In this document: positions 1 to 5,636 of the stretch, piece after piece
Layout: every line of letters starts with the position of its first letter
Numbering within the stretch: the first letter of the stretch is position 1
Origin: Hyphomicrobiales bacterium
GTDB lineage: Bacteria > Pseudomonadota > Alphaproteobacteria > Rhizobiales > Beijerinckiaceae
Assembly (NCBI GenBank): GCA_028290125.1
Contig: JAQGKM010000080.1
Span: forward strand, 1 to 5,636
Length of the DNA: 5,636 bases
Direction: 5' to 3'
Notes under the pieces: model-generated
Told to the model about the DNA's origin: nothing
Database searches by the model: none
The model's input: only the letters and a program-made list of their open reading frames with translations
Program-made: the position numbers and the translations under genes

Positions 1-1
1 G

Positions 2-592
2 ATCGACGGCGAGGACGCCACCGGGCTCATCGGCCGCGTCGGCTACATGCTGCAGAAAGATCTGCTGCTGCCCTGGCGCAACGTGCTCGACAATGTCGCG
101 CTCGGCATGGAGATCCGCGGCACGCCCATGAAGGAAGCGCGCGAGCGCGCGCTGCCTCTGCTGCACAAATACGGCCTCGGCGGTTTCGAGGATCGCTATC
201 CGGGGTCGCTGTCGGGCGGCATGCGCCAGCGCGCCGCGCTGCTGCGCACGCTGCTAGTCGATCAGGATGTCGTCCTTCTGGACGAACCCTTCGGCGCGCT
301 CGACTCGCAGACCAAGTCGCGCATGCAGGAATGGCTGCTGCAGCTGTTCAATGATTTTGGCCGCACGGTCGTCTTCGTCACGCATGACGTTGAGGAAGCG
401 GTGTTCCTGTCGGACGACATTTACGTGATGGCGAGCCGCCCGGGCCGCGTCATCGAGAAGATGCCCGTCGACCTGCCGCGTCCGCGCGACCGCGCCATCG
501 TCTCCACGCCGCGCTTCGTGGCGATGAAGAAATACTGCCTCGATCTGTTGCACATGTCGGAAACCGGCATTCCCGCGGAAGAAGCCGCCTGA
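2..592 (+). CDS. ABC transporter ATP-binding protein, NitT/TauT/SsuB type (5' end missing)
   Basis: This is the ATPase subunit that would power the importer encoded by the next two genes, acting on the cytoplasmic face of the inner membrane. The reading frame is open from the left edge, so the ATG at 47 is an internal methionine and not the start: it lies just before the Q-loop glutamine (53-55), in the family-typical context LQKDLLLPWRNV. Further along come the signature LSGGM (209-223), Walker B ending in LLDEP with the catalytic Asp-Glu pair at 281-286, the D-loop GALD, and the H-loop histidine in VTHD (383-385). Walker A must lie upstream of the window. The motif order and the LPWRNVLDN stretch fit ATPases of nitrate, taurine and alkanesulfonate-type importers. 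TGA at 590-592 lies 17 bases before the permease start. The subfamily is well supported; the substrate is not. Confidence 0.95.
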   Translation: MDGEDATGLIGRVGYMLQKDLLLPWRNVLDNVALGMEIRGTPMKEARERALPLLHKYGLGGFEDRYPGSLSGGMRQRAALLRTLLVDQDVVLLDEPFGALDSQTKSRMQEWLLQLFNDFGRTVVFVTHDVEEAVFLSDDIYVMASRPGRVIEKMPVDLPRPRDRAIVSTPRFVAMKKYCLDLLHMSETGIPAEEAA

Positions 593-609
593 ACCCCCGA
601 GAGAAACAC

Positions 610-1482
610 ATGTCTGGCAAGACAACGTCCTATCCGGTTTCACGATCGCTTATGTCGGGCTTCGCGCTGTTTGGAAAACAGGATGCGAAGGGCCGTCCGA
701 TCCGCCGCCTGCCGACGCGGCACGACTGGCCCAACTGGGCCATCGCGCTGGTGCAGATCGGCATCGTCGTCGCCTTCTTCGGCGGCTGGGAACTCGCTGC
801 GCGCCTCGGCTATGTCGACATCTTCTTCTGGTCGTCGCCGAGCGCAATCTTCGACATGGGCGTGATCTTCTTCACGGATGGCGACGCCTTCACCGACATC
901 GCCTTCACGTTCCGCTCGACGCTGATGGGCTTCGCGCTCGGCACCACGGCGGGCGCGCTGCTCGGCATGTCGTTCTGGTGGTCGCGCAATTACGCGAAGA
1001 TCATGCAGCCCTACATCATCTGTCTTGAGTCGATGCCGAAGCTCGCGCTCGCGCCGCTCATCATCATGGTGTTCGGCATGGGCCTGTCGTCGAAGGTGGC
1101 GATCGCCACCGCGCTGACGCTCGTCGTCTCGACGCTGACGTCCTATTCGGGCGTGCAGGCGGTCGATCGCGACCAGGAGAAGCTGTTCTATTCGCTTGGC
1201 GCCTCGCGGTGGCAGGTGTTCACCAAGCTCGTCATTCCGTCCTGCATTCCGTGGATCATCTCGATCCTGCGCGTCAACATCGGCCTTGCGCTGACCGGCG
1301 CCATCGTCGGCGAATTCGTGTCGTCGCAGCACGGTCTCGGCCGCGCCATCCTGCAGGCCGGCCAGACCTATGAGATCGCGCTCGTCTGGGTCGCGGTCTT
1401 CGTCCTCTCCGCCCTTTCCATCGTCATGTATGTCGCCGTCGCATGGCTGGAGAAGATCCTGCAAAAGGGCATCGTTCATTAA
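610..1482 (+). CDS. ABC transporter permease, NitT/TauT/SsuC type
   Basis: A 290-residue inner-membrane permease of the binding-protein-dependent transport family. About six hydrophobic segments are visible, near residues 43-65, 103-123, 143-160, 163-183, 213-235 and 256-279, after a polar, basic N-terminal tail of about 40 residues. The cytoplasmic coupling loop (EAA-type motif), which docks onto the ATPase, is recognisable around residues 190-215, with the conserved stretch SLGASRWQVF followed by a conserved proline (LVIP). The conserved GAIVGEF and HGLG stretches of SsuC/TauC-like permeases follow at about 230-244. Length is normal for the family. The ATG is preceded at 6 bases by a weak purine-rich site (GAGAG, 599-603) and lies 17 bases after the ATPase stop, so co-translation in one operon is likely. 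A single permease gene suggests a homodimeric channel. Confidence 0.95.
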   Translation: MSGKTTSYPVSRSLMSGFALFGKQDAKGRPIRRLPTRHDWPNWAIALVQIGIVVAFFGGWELAARLGYVDIFFWSSPSAIFDMGVIFFTDGDAFTDIAFTFRSTLMGFALGTTAGALLGMSFWWSRNYAKIMQPYIICLESMPKLALAPLIIMVFGMGLSSKVAIATALTLVVSTLTSYSGVQAVDRDQEKLFYSLGASRWQVFTKLVIPSCIPWIISILRVNIGLALTGAIVGEFVSSQHGLGRAILQAGQTYEIALVWVAVFVLSALSIVMYVAVAWLEKILQKGIVH

Positions 1483-1494
1483 GTCCGTTTATCT

Positions 1495-1501
1495 GAAGGA
1501 G
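1495..1501 (+). promoter_or_regulatory. Ribosome binding site fixing the start of the substrate-binding protein
   Basis: GAAGGAG lies 6 bases before the ATG at 1508. It settles the start: the frame stays open upstream into the permease gene, but only the ATG at 1508 has this site and puts a proper signal peptide at the N-terminus. Confidence 0.85.
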
Positions 1502-1507
1502 AACATC

Positions 1508-2515
1508 ATGTTCACGATCACGCGCCGCATCGCACTGGCCTCCGTCTTCGCGCTCGGCGCGACTTCGGGCGCACTGGCGCAAGACAAGAAGGCGCCGCTG
1601 CTCGTCGCCGAGCCGACGCATGGCATCGGCTACCTGCCGCTCTACGCCGCCATCGCCAACGGCTACTTCACCGAGCAGGGAATCGAGGTGAAAGTGCTCA
1701 CCGTGGAAAGCGGCTCGGGCCACACCACGGCGGTGCTCACCGGACAGGCCTTCGCCTTCATCGGCGGACCTGAACACAACGCCTTCGCCAAGCTGAAGGG
1801 CGGCGAAATGCGCGCCGTGGTGAACGTCGTCGATCGCGGCAACGTCTACTTCGTCGCCAAGAAGGGCATGGAGCCGAAGCCCGGCCAGAGCATGGCGGAT
1901 TATTTCAAGGGCAAGAAGGTCGGCGTCGGCCAGTACAGCGGCACGCCGAATTCGATCACGCGCTATCTGATGAAGAAGTACGGCCTCGATGTGAAGAGCG
2001 ACGTGACGCTGATCGAGACGACCTCGGCCGCCGTCATCGCCACGGTGAAATCCGGCGCTGCGGAAATCGGCAACATCTCCGAGCCGCTCGTGTCGCGCGG
2101 CATCAAGGAAGGCTTGTGGGGAGAGCCTTTCCTGAACGTGCCGAAGGAGCTTGGCCCCTACGCCTATTCGACGCTGAACGTGCGTCTCGAGTCGATCCAG
2201 AAGCAGCCCGACGACGTGCAGAAGTTCGTCAACGGCGTTGTGAAGGGACTCAAGTACGTCTACGCCAATCCGGCGGAAGCGGCGAAGATCGCCAAGAAGG
2301 AATTCCCGACCATGTCGGAAGAAGACCTGATGGCGACGCTCGATCGCACCTTCAAGGATGAACTCTGGAGCAAGGACGGCTCCATCTCGCAGGCGTCGTG
2401 GGACACGGGCAGCGCGGTCGTGCGCGAAGCCGGCATCCTTAAGCAGGACGTGAAATACGACGAGATCATCGACAACCGCTTCCTCGCCGCCAACAAGGCC
2501 GAAGTCGCGAAATAA
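1508..2515 (+). CDS. Periplasmic substrate-binding protein of the ABC importer (NMT1/THI5-like, NitT/TauT family)
   Basis: A 335-residue exported solute receptor that would deliver its ligand to the permease. Residues 1-24 form a Sec signal peptide: basic TRR near the start, a hydrophobic stretch, and an AxA cleavage site (GALA before Q25). There is no lipobox cysteine, so it should be a free periplasmic protein. The mature protein opens with a first strand and the family-typical GYLPLYAAIANGYF (about 41-54) followed by EQGIEVKV. Then come a glycine/serine/threonine-rich ligand-loop region (GSGHTTAVLTGQ, 69-80), IGGPEH (85-90) and GVGQYSGTPNSITRYLM (139-155), all expected of the THI5/NMT1 type-2 binding fold. 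The C-terminal part (about 230-330) is helical and lysine-rich. Known ligands of this superfamily include nitrate, sulfonates, pyrimidine precursors and aromatic acids. The adjacent amidase-like gene hints at an amide or carbamoyl ligand, but this is inference. Confidence 0.94.
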   Translation: MFTITRRIALASVFALGATSGALAQDKKAPLLVAEPTHGIGYLPLYAAIANGYFTEQGIEVKVLTVESGSGHTTAVLTGQAFAFIGGPEHNAFAKLKGGEMRAVVNVVDRGNVYFVAKKGMEPKPGQSMADYFKGKKVGVGQYSGTPNSITRYLMKKYGLDVKSDVTLIETTSAAVIATVKSGAAEIGNISEPLVSRGIKEGLWGEPFLNVPKELGPYAYSTLNVRLESIQKQPDDVQKFVNGVVKGLKYVYANPAEAAKIAKKEFPTMSEEDLMATLDRTFKDELWSKDGSISQASWDTGSAVVREAGILKQDVKYDEIIDNRFLAANKAEVAK

Positions 2516-2542
2516 GTTTCGACCCAGCAACAGGAGATACCC

Positions 2543-3304
2543 ATGACGGACGAGCCCATCTGGAACAAGTTTCTCACCGAGCGCGACAAGGCCGTGTTCG
2601 GCAATTCGGGGTACGGCGCGCGCGGTGGCTTCGGCAAGCGCCCGGCGCTGCTGGTCATCGACGTCAACTACGCGTTCTGCGACGAGAAGCCGACGCCGAT
2701 CCTGGAAAGCATCAAGAAGTGGCGCAATTCCTGTGGCGAAGACGCCTGGGTGGCGATGCCGCATCTGCGTGCGCTGATCGACAAGGCGCACGACAAGGGC
2801 GTGCCGGTGATCTACACCACGGGCGTGCGTCGCGATGACAATTGGGACGCCGGCTCGTGGAGCTGGAAGAACGCCCGCGGCGGCGAAGCGCCGAAGGTGA
2901 CCAACAATGTCGACGGCAACGAGATCGTCGCCGAGATCGCGCCGTCGCCGCAGGACATCGTGATCCTGAAGCAGAAGCCGTCCGGCTTCTTCGGCACCAA
3001 CATGACGAGCTACCTGACGCTGCTCGGCTGCGACAGCGTGATCGTGACCGGCACGACGACGTCGGGCTGCGTGCGCGCGACGGTGCTCGATGCGTTCAGC
3101 CTGAACTATCGCATCGCGATCGCCGAGGAAGGTTGCTTCGACCGCTCGCAGGCGAGCCACGCGATCAACCTGTGCGACATGAACGCCAAATACGCCGACG
3201 TCGTGAAGACTGCGGAGGTGCTGACCTTCATGGATACGCTCGACGCCAGCCTCTACAATGCGCCCAAGGTTCCGGGCGCGCCGTCGCTGAAGGTCGTCGC
3301 CTGA
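2543..3304 (+). CDS. Isochorismatase-family cysteine hydrolase, N-carbamoylsarcosine amidase-like
   Basis: A 253-residue soluble cytoplasmic enzyme of the isochorismatase-like fold. The cysteine-hydrolase triad is visible: Asp40 in LLVIDVNYAF, Lys145 in KQKPSGFFGT, and the nucleophile Cys176 in GTTTSGCVRATVLDAF, where a cis-peptide just before the cysteine normally forms the oxyanion hole. Spacing and motif wording match the N-carbamoylsarcosine amidase and maleamate amidase branch of the family. These enzymes hydrolyse C-N bonds to release ammonia, with CO2 as well when the substrate is an N-carbamoyl compound. An aromatic-rich stretch (NWDAGSWSW, about 100-108) probably shapes the substrate pocket. 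The ATG follows AGGAG (2532-2536) by 6 bases and lies 27 bases after the binding-protein gene, so it looks like the last gene of the transporter operon, acting on what the importer brings in. Nicotinamidase or biuret-hydrolase activity is less likely from the motifs but not excluded. Confidence 0.9.
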   Translation: MTDEPIWNKFLTERDKAVFGNSGYGARGGFGKRPALLVIDVNYAFCDEKPTPILESIKKWRNSCGEDAWVAMPHLRALIDKAHDKGVPVIYTTGVRRDDNWDAGSWSWKNARGGEAPKVTNNVDGNEIVAEIAPSPQDIVILKQKPSGFFGTNMTSYLTLLGCDSVIVTGTTTSGCVRATVLDAFSLNYRIAIAEEGCFDRSQASHAINLCDMNAKYADVVKTAEVLTFMDTLDASLYNAPKVPGAPSLKVVA

Positions 3305-3306
3305 CA

Positions 3307-3316
3307 CGTGATCACG
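3307..3316. repeat. 10-bp perfect palindrome just after the hydrolase gene
   Basis: CGTGATCACG reads the same on both strands and begins 2 bases after the hydrolase stop codon. It touches the left arm of the larger inverted repeat that follows. It may be a protein-binding site or chance in GC-rich DNA; nothing else supports a role. Confidence 0.3.
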
Positions 3317-3354
3317 GCGCGCCGCCAAGCTTGAAAAGGCGCTGGCGGCGCGCC
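3316..3354 (+). terminator. GC-rich hairpin, possible transcription terminator of the transporter-hydrolase operon
   Basis: The arms GGCGCGCCGCCA (3316-3327) and TGGCGGCGCGCC (3343-3354) are perfect reverse complements, giving a 12-bp stem with a 15-base loop; two more G-C pairs can form inside if one A is bulged. It begins 11 bases after the hydrolase stop, the normal place for an operon end. No T-run follows (the next bases are ACCTTCC), so it is not a classic intrinsic terminator. It could act with Rho, protect the mRNA 3' end, or lower read-through into the glycosidase gene. Confidence 0.55.
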
Positions 3355-3382
3355 ACCTTCCGACAGGGCGCAGCGTCCCGAC

Positions 3383-3387
3383 GGAGG
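3383..3387 (+). promoter_or_regulatory. Ribosome binding site supporting a TTG start
   Basis: GGAGG lies 8 bases before the TTG at 3396. It decides the start of the glycosidase gene: the protein's conserved N-terminal motif begins within four codons of this TTG and there is no in-frame ATG between it and that motif. Confidence 0.8.
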
Positions 3388-3395
3388 CGTGGCCC

Positions 3396-5249
3396 TTGGA
3401 CTGCCGCATTGAAGATTATGCGCTGATCGGCGATTGCGAGACGGCGGCGCTTGTCTCGCGCAACGGTTCGATCGACTGGCTGTGCCTGCCGCGCTTCGAT
3501 GCGCCTGCCTGTTTCGCCGCCTTGCTGGGCGAGGAGGAAAACGGCAGCTGGAGCATTCATCCCGACGATCCCGATGTCCGTGTTTCGCGCCGTTACCGCG
3601 ATGGCACGCTCATCCTCGAGACGCGTTTTGAAACCGCGACCGGCGCCGCGACGCTGATCGACTTCATGGCGGTGCGCGAGCCGCTCGCCGATCTCGTCCG
3701 CATCGTCGTCGGCGAATGGGGCGTGGTGAACTTCACGACGCAGCTCATCATCAGGTTCGATTACGGCCGCACCGTCCCGTGGGTGACGCGCGCCGACGAG
3801 CAAACTCTTTCGGCCATCGCCGGCCCTGACCAGATCGTCATCCACACGCCTGTCGCGCTGAAGGGCGAGGACCATCGCACGGTTGGGCATTTCACCGTGC
3901 GCGCCGGCGAGCGCACGCCGTTCGCGATGACATATCAATCGTCGCTGGCGACGCATTATCAGGCCGTCGATCCAGAGGCGGCGCTGGCGCATACGGAAGA
4001 GTTCTGGCGGGCCTTTTCGGATCGTTGTCCGGATGTCGGATCCTATACCGAGCAGGTGAAGCGCTCGCTGATCACGCTGAAGGCGCTGACCTATGGGCCG
4101 ACAGGCGGCATGGTCGCAGCGGCGACCACGAGCCTGCCCGAATGGATCGGCGGCCCGCGCAACTGGGATTACCGCTATTGCTGGCTGCGCGACGCGACGT
4201 TCACGCTGCAGGCCTTCATGCAGCTCGGATATTTCGAAGAGGCAAAGGCGTGGCGCGACTGGCTGCTGCGCGCCGTGGCGGGCGATCCCTCGCAATTGCA
4301 GATCATGTACGGCGTCGGTGGCGAACGGCAATTGCCCGAGTGGGAGGCGCCGTGGCTTTCGGGCTATCGCGGCTCGCAGCCGGTGCGCATCGGCAATGCC
4401 GCGGCGGCGCAATTGCAGCTCGATGTGTTCGGCGAAGTGTCGGATGCGCTGATGCAGGCCGCCAAGGGCGGCTTGCCGCCGCACGAACGCACCGGCGCCT
4501 TGCGGGAAGTGGGGCTTGAATATCTCGAGAGCATCTGGCGCGAGCCGGATTCCGGCATCTGGGAAGTGCGCGGCGAGAAGCGGCACTTCGTGCATTCCAA
4601 GGTGATGGCCTGGGTGGCCTTCGACCGCGCCGCGAGCATCGAAGCGAAGACTGACGCCGACCGCGCCAGCGTGCGCCGTTGGCGGGCGGTCGCCGACAAA
4701 ATCCATCGCGAAGTCTGCGCCTATGGCTTCAGCGTCGAACAGAACTCCTTCGTGCAGTCCTACGGCTCGACGCAGATCGACGCGAGCCTGCTGCAGCTCG
4801 CGCTCGTGGGATTCCTGCCGGCGGAGGACTCGCGCATTCTCGGCACCATCGAGGCGGTCGAATCCGAGCTCATGTGGGAAGGCCTCGTGAAGCGCTACCG
4901 CACTTCGGTGGTGGACGACGGCTTGCCGCCGGGCGAGGGCGTGTTTCTCGCCTGCTCGTTCTGGCTCGTCGACAATCTCGCGCTGATCGGCCGGTGGGAC
5001 GACGCGCGCGCGCTGCTCGACCGTCTGTCCGCGCTGTCGAACGACGTCGGGCTGTTCGCCGAGGAATACGATCCGATCGCCGGCGACATGCTGGGCAACT
5101 TCCCGCAGGCCTTCAGCCATGTCGGCCTGATCAACAGCGCGCTCAACCTTCACCGCAGACGGGGCCCGGCGCGGGCGCGCGCGTCCCACGACATTGTGCC
5201 GCAGGAGGCCAGGGTCGTGGCTGAAAGTGAAGCGGAGCGCTCCATTTAG
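3396..5249 (+). CDS. Glycoside hydrolase family 15 protein (glucoamylase/trehalase-like)
   Basis: A 617-residue cytoplasmic enzyme (no signal peptide) expected to release glucose from an alpha-glucoside by an inverting mechanism. The N-terminal beta domain (about 1-205) starts with the family hallmark IEDYALIGDCETAALVS and then GSIDWLCLPRFDAPACFAALL. The (alpha/alpha)6 catalytic barrel spans about 220-590. It has RNWDYRYCWLRDA (255-267) in the substrate pocket, a probable general acid Glu390 in SGIWE, which corresponds to the LWEE site of fungal glucoamylase, and a probable general base Glu556 in LFAEEYDP, which corresponds to its SEQYD site. GNFPQAFSHVGLINSA (567-582) closes the barrel. Both catalytic residues are present, so the enzyme looks active. 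The last 30 residues are an arginine/alanine-rich, then acidic, tail of no known role. Mycobacterial GH15 trehalases share this architecture, so trehalose, maltose or an oligosaccharide are all possible substrates. It starts at TTG and sits alone behind a hairpin, apparently unrelated to the upstream operon. Confidence 0.93.
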   Translation: MDCRIEDYALIGDCETAALVSRNGSIDWLCLPRFDAPACFAALLGEEENGSWSIHPDDPDVRVSRRYRDGTLILETRFETATGAATLIDFMAVREPLADLVRIVVGEWGVVNFTTQLIIRFDYGRTVPWVTRADEQTLSAIAGPDQIVIHTPVALKGEDHRTVGHFTVRAGERTPFAMTYQSSLATHYQAVDPEAALAHTEEFWRAFSDRCPDVGSYTEQVKRSLITLKALTYGPTGGMVAAATTSLPEWIGGPRNWDYRYCWLRDATFTLQAFMQLGYFEEAKAWRDWLLRAVAGDPSQLQIMYGVGGERQLPEWEAPWLSGYRGSQPVRIGNAAAAQLQLDVFGEVSDALMQAAKGGLPPHERTGALREVGLEYLESIWREPDSGIWEVRGEKRHFVHSKVMAWVAFDRAASIEAKTDADRASVRRWRAVADKIHREVCAYGFSVEQNSFVQSYGSTQIDASLLQLALVGFLPAEDSRILGTIEAVESELMWEGLVKRYRTSVVDDGLPPGEGVFLACSFWLVDNLALIGRWDDARALLDRLSALSNDVGLFAEEYDPIAGDMLGNFPQAFSHVGLINSALNLHRRRGPARARASHDIVPQEARVVAESEAERSI

Positions 5250-5272
5250 CTGGTGGACATGTCGCGCGGGCG

Positions 5273-5301
5273 TTGACCGAACACCCACGTATTGATAGAA
5301 C
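5273..5301 (+). promoter_or_regulatory. Putative sigma70-type promoter of the radical SAM gene
   Basis: TTGACC (5273-5278; five of six match TTGACA) is followed after exactly 17 bases by TAGAAC (5296-5301; four of six match TATAAT). Transcription would begin near 5308, leaving a leader of roughly 20 bases before the ATG at 5330. The -10 overlaps the proposed LexA operator, the usual geometry for repression. It is the most AT-rich stretch of the window, which helps the call. Confidence 0.55.
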
Positions 5302-5312
5302 AAAAAGAGAAC
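5298..5312 (+). promoter_or_regulatory. LexA operator (SOS box) of the alphaproteobacterial type
   Basis: The bases read GAAC-AAAAAGA-GAAC, an exact GAAC-N7-GAAC direct repeat; on the other strand it reads GTTC-N7-GTTC. This is the established LexA recognition pattern of Alphaproteobacteria such as Rhodobacter, Sinorhizobium and Caulobacter, distinct from the palindromic CTGT-N8-ACAG of Escherichia coli. Both halves extend to GAACA, and the complement TGTTCTCTTTTTGTTC also has the T-rich centre common in such boxes. It lies 17 bases before the start of a putative DNA-repair gene and over the predicted -10, so LexA would block transcription until DNA damage triggers its self-cleavage. No binding data are available to me; the call rests on sequence and position. 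Confidence 0.75.
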
Positions 5313-5329
5313 ATAAACACAGGGTTCAA

Positions 5330-5636
5330 ATGGCTCAGGTCGACAGCATGTCCAAGCTCGCGATCCTTGCGGATGCGGCGAAATACGATGCCTCCTGCGC
5401 TTCGAGCGGCGGCGGCAAGCGCAATTCCCGCGACGGCGGCATCGGCTCGACGACAGGCATGGGCATCTGCCATTCCTATGCGCCCGACGGCCGTTGCATC
5501 TCCCTGCTGAAGCTGCTGCTCACAAACCATTGCATCTACGATTGCCTCTACTGCGTGAATCGCGTGTCGAGCGACGTGCGCCGCGCGCGCTTCACGCCCG
5601 AGGAAGTGGTCGATCTCACGCTGAACTTCTACAAGC
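5330..5636 (+). CDS. Putative DNA modification/repair radical SAM protein (3' end missing)
   Basis: The first 102 codons are visible; the frame is open to the right edge. The radical SAM cluster motif is CIYDCLYC, with Cys68, Cys72 and Cys75 (5531-5554) in CxxxCxxC spacing; these would hold a [4Fe-4S] cluster that cleaves S-adenosylmethionine. The preceding text (KLAILADAAKYDASCASS, then GICHSYAPDGRCISLLKLLLTN) is the hallmark N-terminus of the radical SAM family annotated as putative DNA modification/repair protein and linked to a uracil-DNA-glycosylase-like partner. Additional cysteines at 23, 47 and 56 precede the motif and may bind another metal or serve folding. The ATG at 5330 has AGGG (5321-5324) 5 bases upstream; an in-frame ATG at 5348 is an alternative that would trim six residues. 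It has its own promoter region with an SOS box. The substrate and reaction of the family are not established to my knowledge; the partner gene would be expected just past the window. Confidence 0.88.
   Translation, partial: MAQVDSMSKLAILADAAKYDASCASSGGGKRNSRDGGIGSTTGMGICHSYAPDGRCISLLKLLLTNHCIYDCLYCVNRVSSDVRRARFTPEEVVDLTLNFYK

Noticed and set aside
47..49. ATG at 47 as the start of the ABC ATPase
   Set aside because: The frame is open to the left edge, and this methionine sits just before the Q-loop, so a start here would remove Walker A; the gene simply begins outside the window.
1370..1507. An upstream extension of the substrate-binding protein inside the permease gene
   Set aside because: The extra residues are arginine/serine-rich, overlap the permease end, and would bury the signal peptide; the ATG at 1508 has a strong ribosome binding site.
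1424..3409. A 661-residue open frame on the - strand across the binding-protein and hydrolase genes
   Set aside because: It lies opposite two genes with clear families, motifs and ribosome binding sites. Its composition (arginine, histidine, aspartate and leucine rich, low in recognisable motifs) is the usual shadow of GC-rich coding DNA.
4292..4416. Three copies of the palindrome GCAATTGC within 125 bases (4292, 4328, 4409)
   Set aside because: Each is produced by the codon pair CAA TTG (Gln-Leu) within conserved GH15 coding sequence; no regular spacing or other symmetry suggests a binding array.
3312..5303. A 663-residue open frame on the - strand across the GH15 gene
   Set aside because: Same explanation: it mirrors the strongly supported GH15 gene, has arginine/alanine-rich low-motif content, and would end inside the intergenic hairpin with no supporting signal.
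5324..5327. An additional GTTC (5324-5327) and GAAC (5279-5282) near the SOS box
   Set aside because: Neither has the 7-base spacing or the orientation needed to form a second LexA site with the existing half-sites.
5292..5510. A 72-residue + strand open frame at the start of the radical SAM region
   Set aside because: It is out of frame with the radical SAM protein, whose conserved N-terminal blocks and CxxxCxxC motif occupy this DNA, and it has no recognisable motif.

Overview
The window comes from a GC-rich bacterium, most likely an alphaproteobacterium of the Hyphomicrobiales type. The clues are strong G/C use at third codon positions, the style of the ABC transport and glucoamylase-like proteins, and a direct-repeat GAAC-N7-GAAC operator of the kind alphaproteobacterial LexA binds. 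All genes seen lie on the + strand and are closely packed. No tRNA, rRNA, CRISPR array, insertion sequence or other mobile element was seen.

Positions 2-3304 hold a transporter-hydrolase operon. In order these are the 3' end of an ABC ATPase (Walker A lies off the left edge), an inner-membrane permease, a periplasmic substrate-binding protein with a signal peptide, and an isochorismatase-fold cysteine hydrolase resembling N-carbamoylsarcosine amidase. Gaps are 17, 25 and 27 bases, each with a Shine-Dalgarno-like sequence. The likely logic is uptake of a small nitrogenous amide or N-carbamoyl compound by a NitT/TauT/SsuABC-type importer and its hydrolysis in the cytoplasm. The actual substrate cannot be read from the sequence. 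A perfect 12-bp GC-rich inverted repeat follows the operon.

Positions 3396-5249 encode a complete glycoside hydrolase family 15 protein (glucoamylase or trehalase type) that starts at TTG behind a good ribosome binding site. It looks functionally unrelated to the operon.

Positions 5250-5329 form a short regulatory gap with a plausible sigma70-type promoter, its -10 overlapped by a GAAC-N7-GAAC direct repeat. It precedes the first 102 codons of a radical SAM protein (5330 to the right edge, no stop) that resembles the putative DNA modification/repair radical SAM family usually encoded beside an unusual uracil-DNA-glycosylase-like protein. An SOS operator on a poorly characterised radical SAM gene is the most interesting point in the window: it suggests a DNA-damage-induced repair system whose chemistry is, as far as I know, not established.
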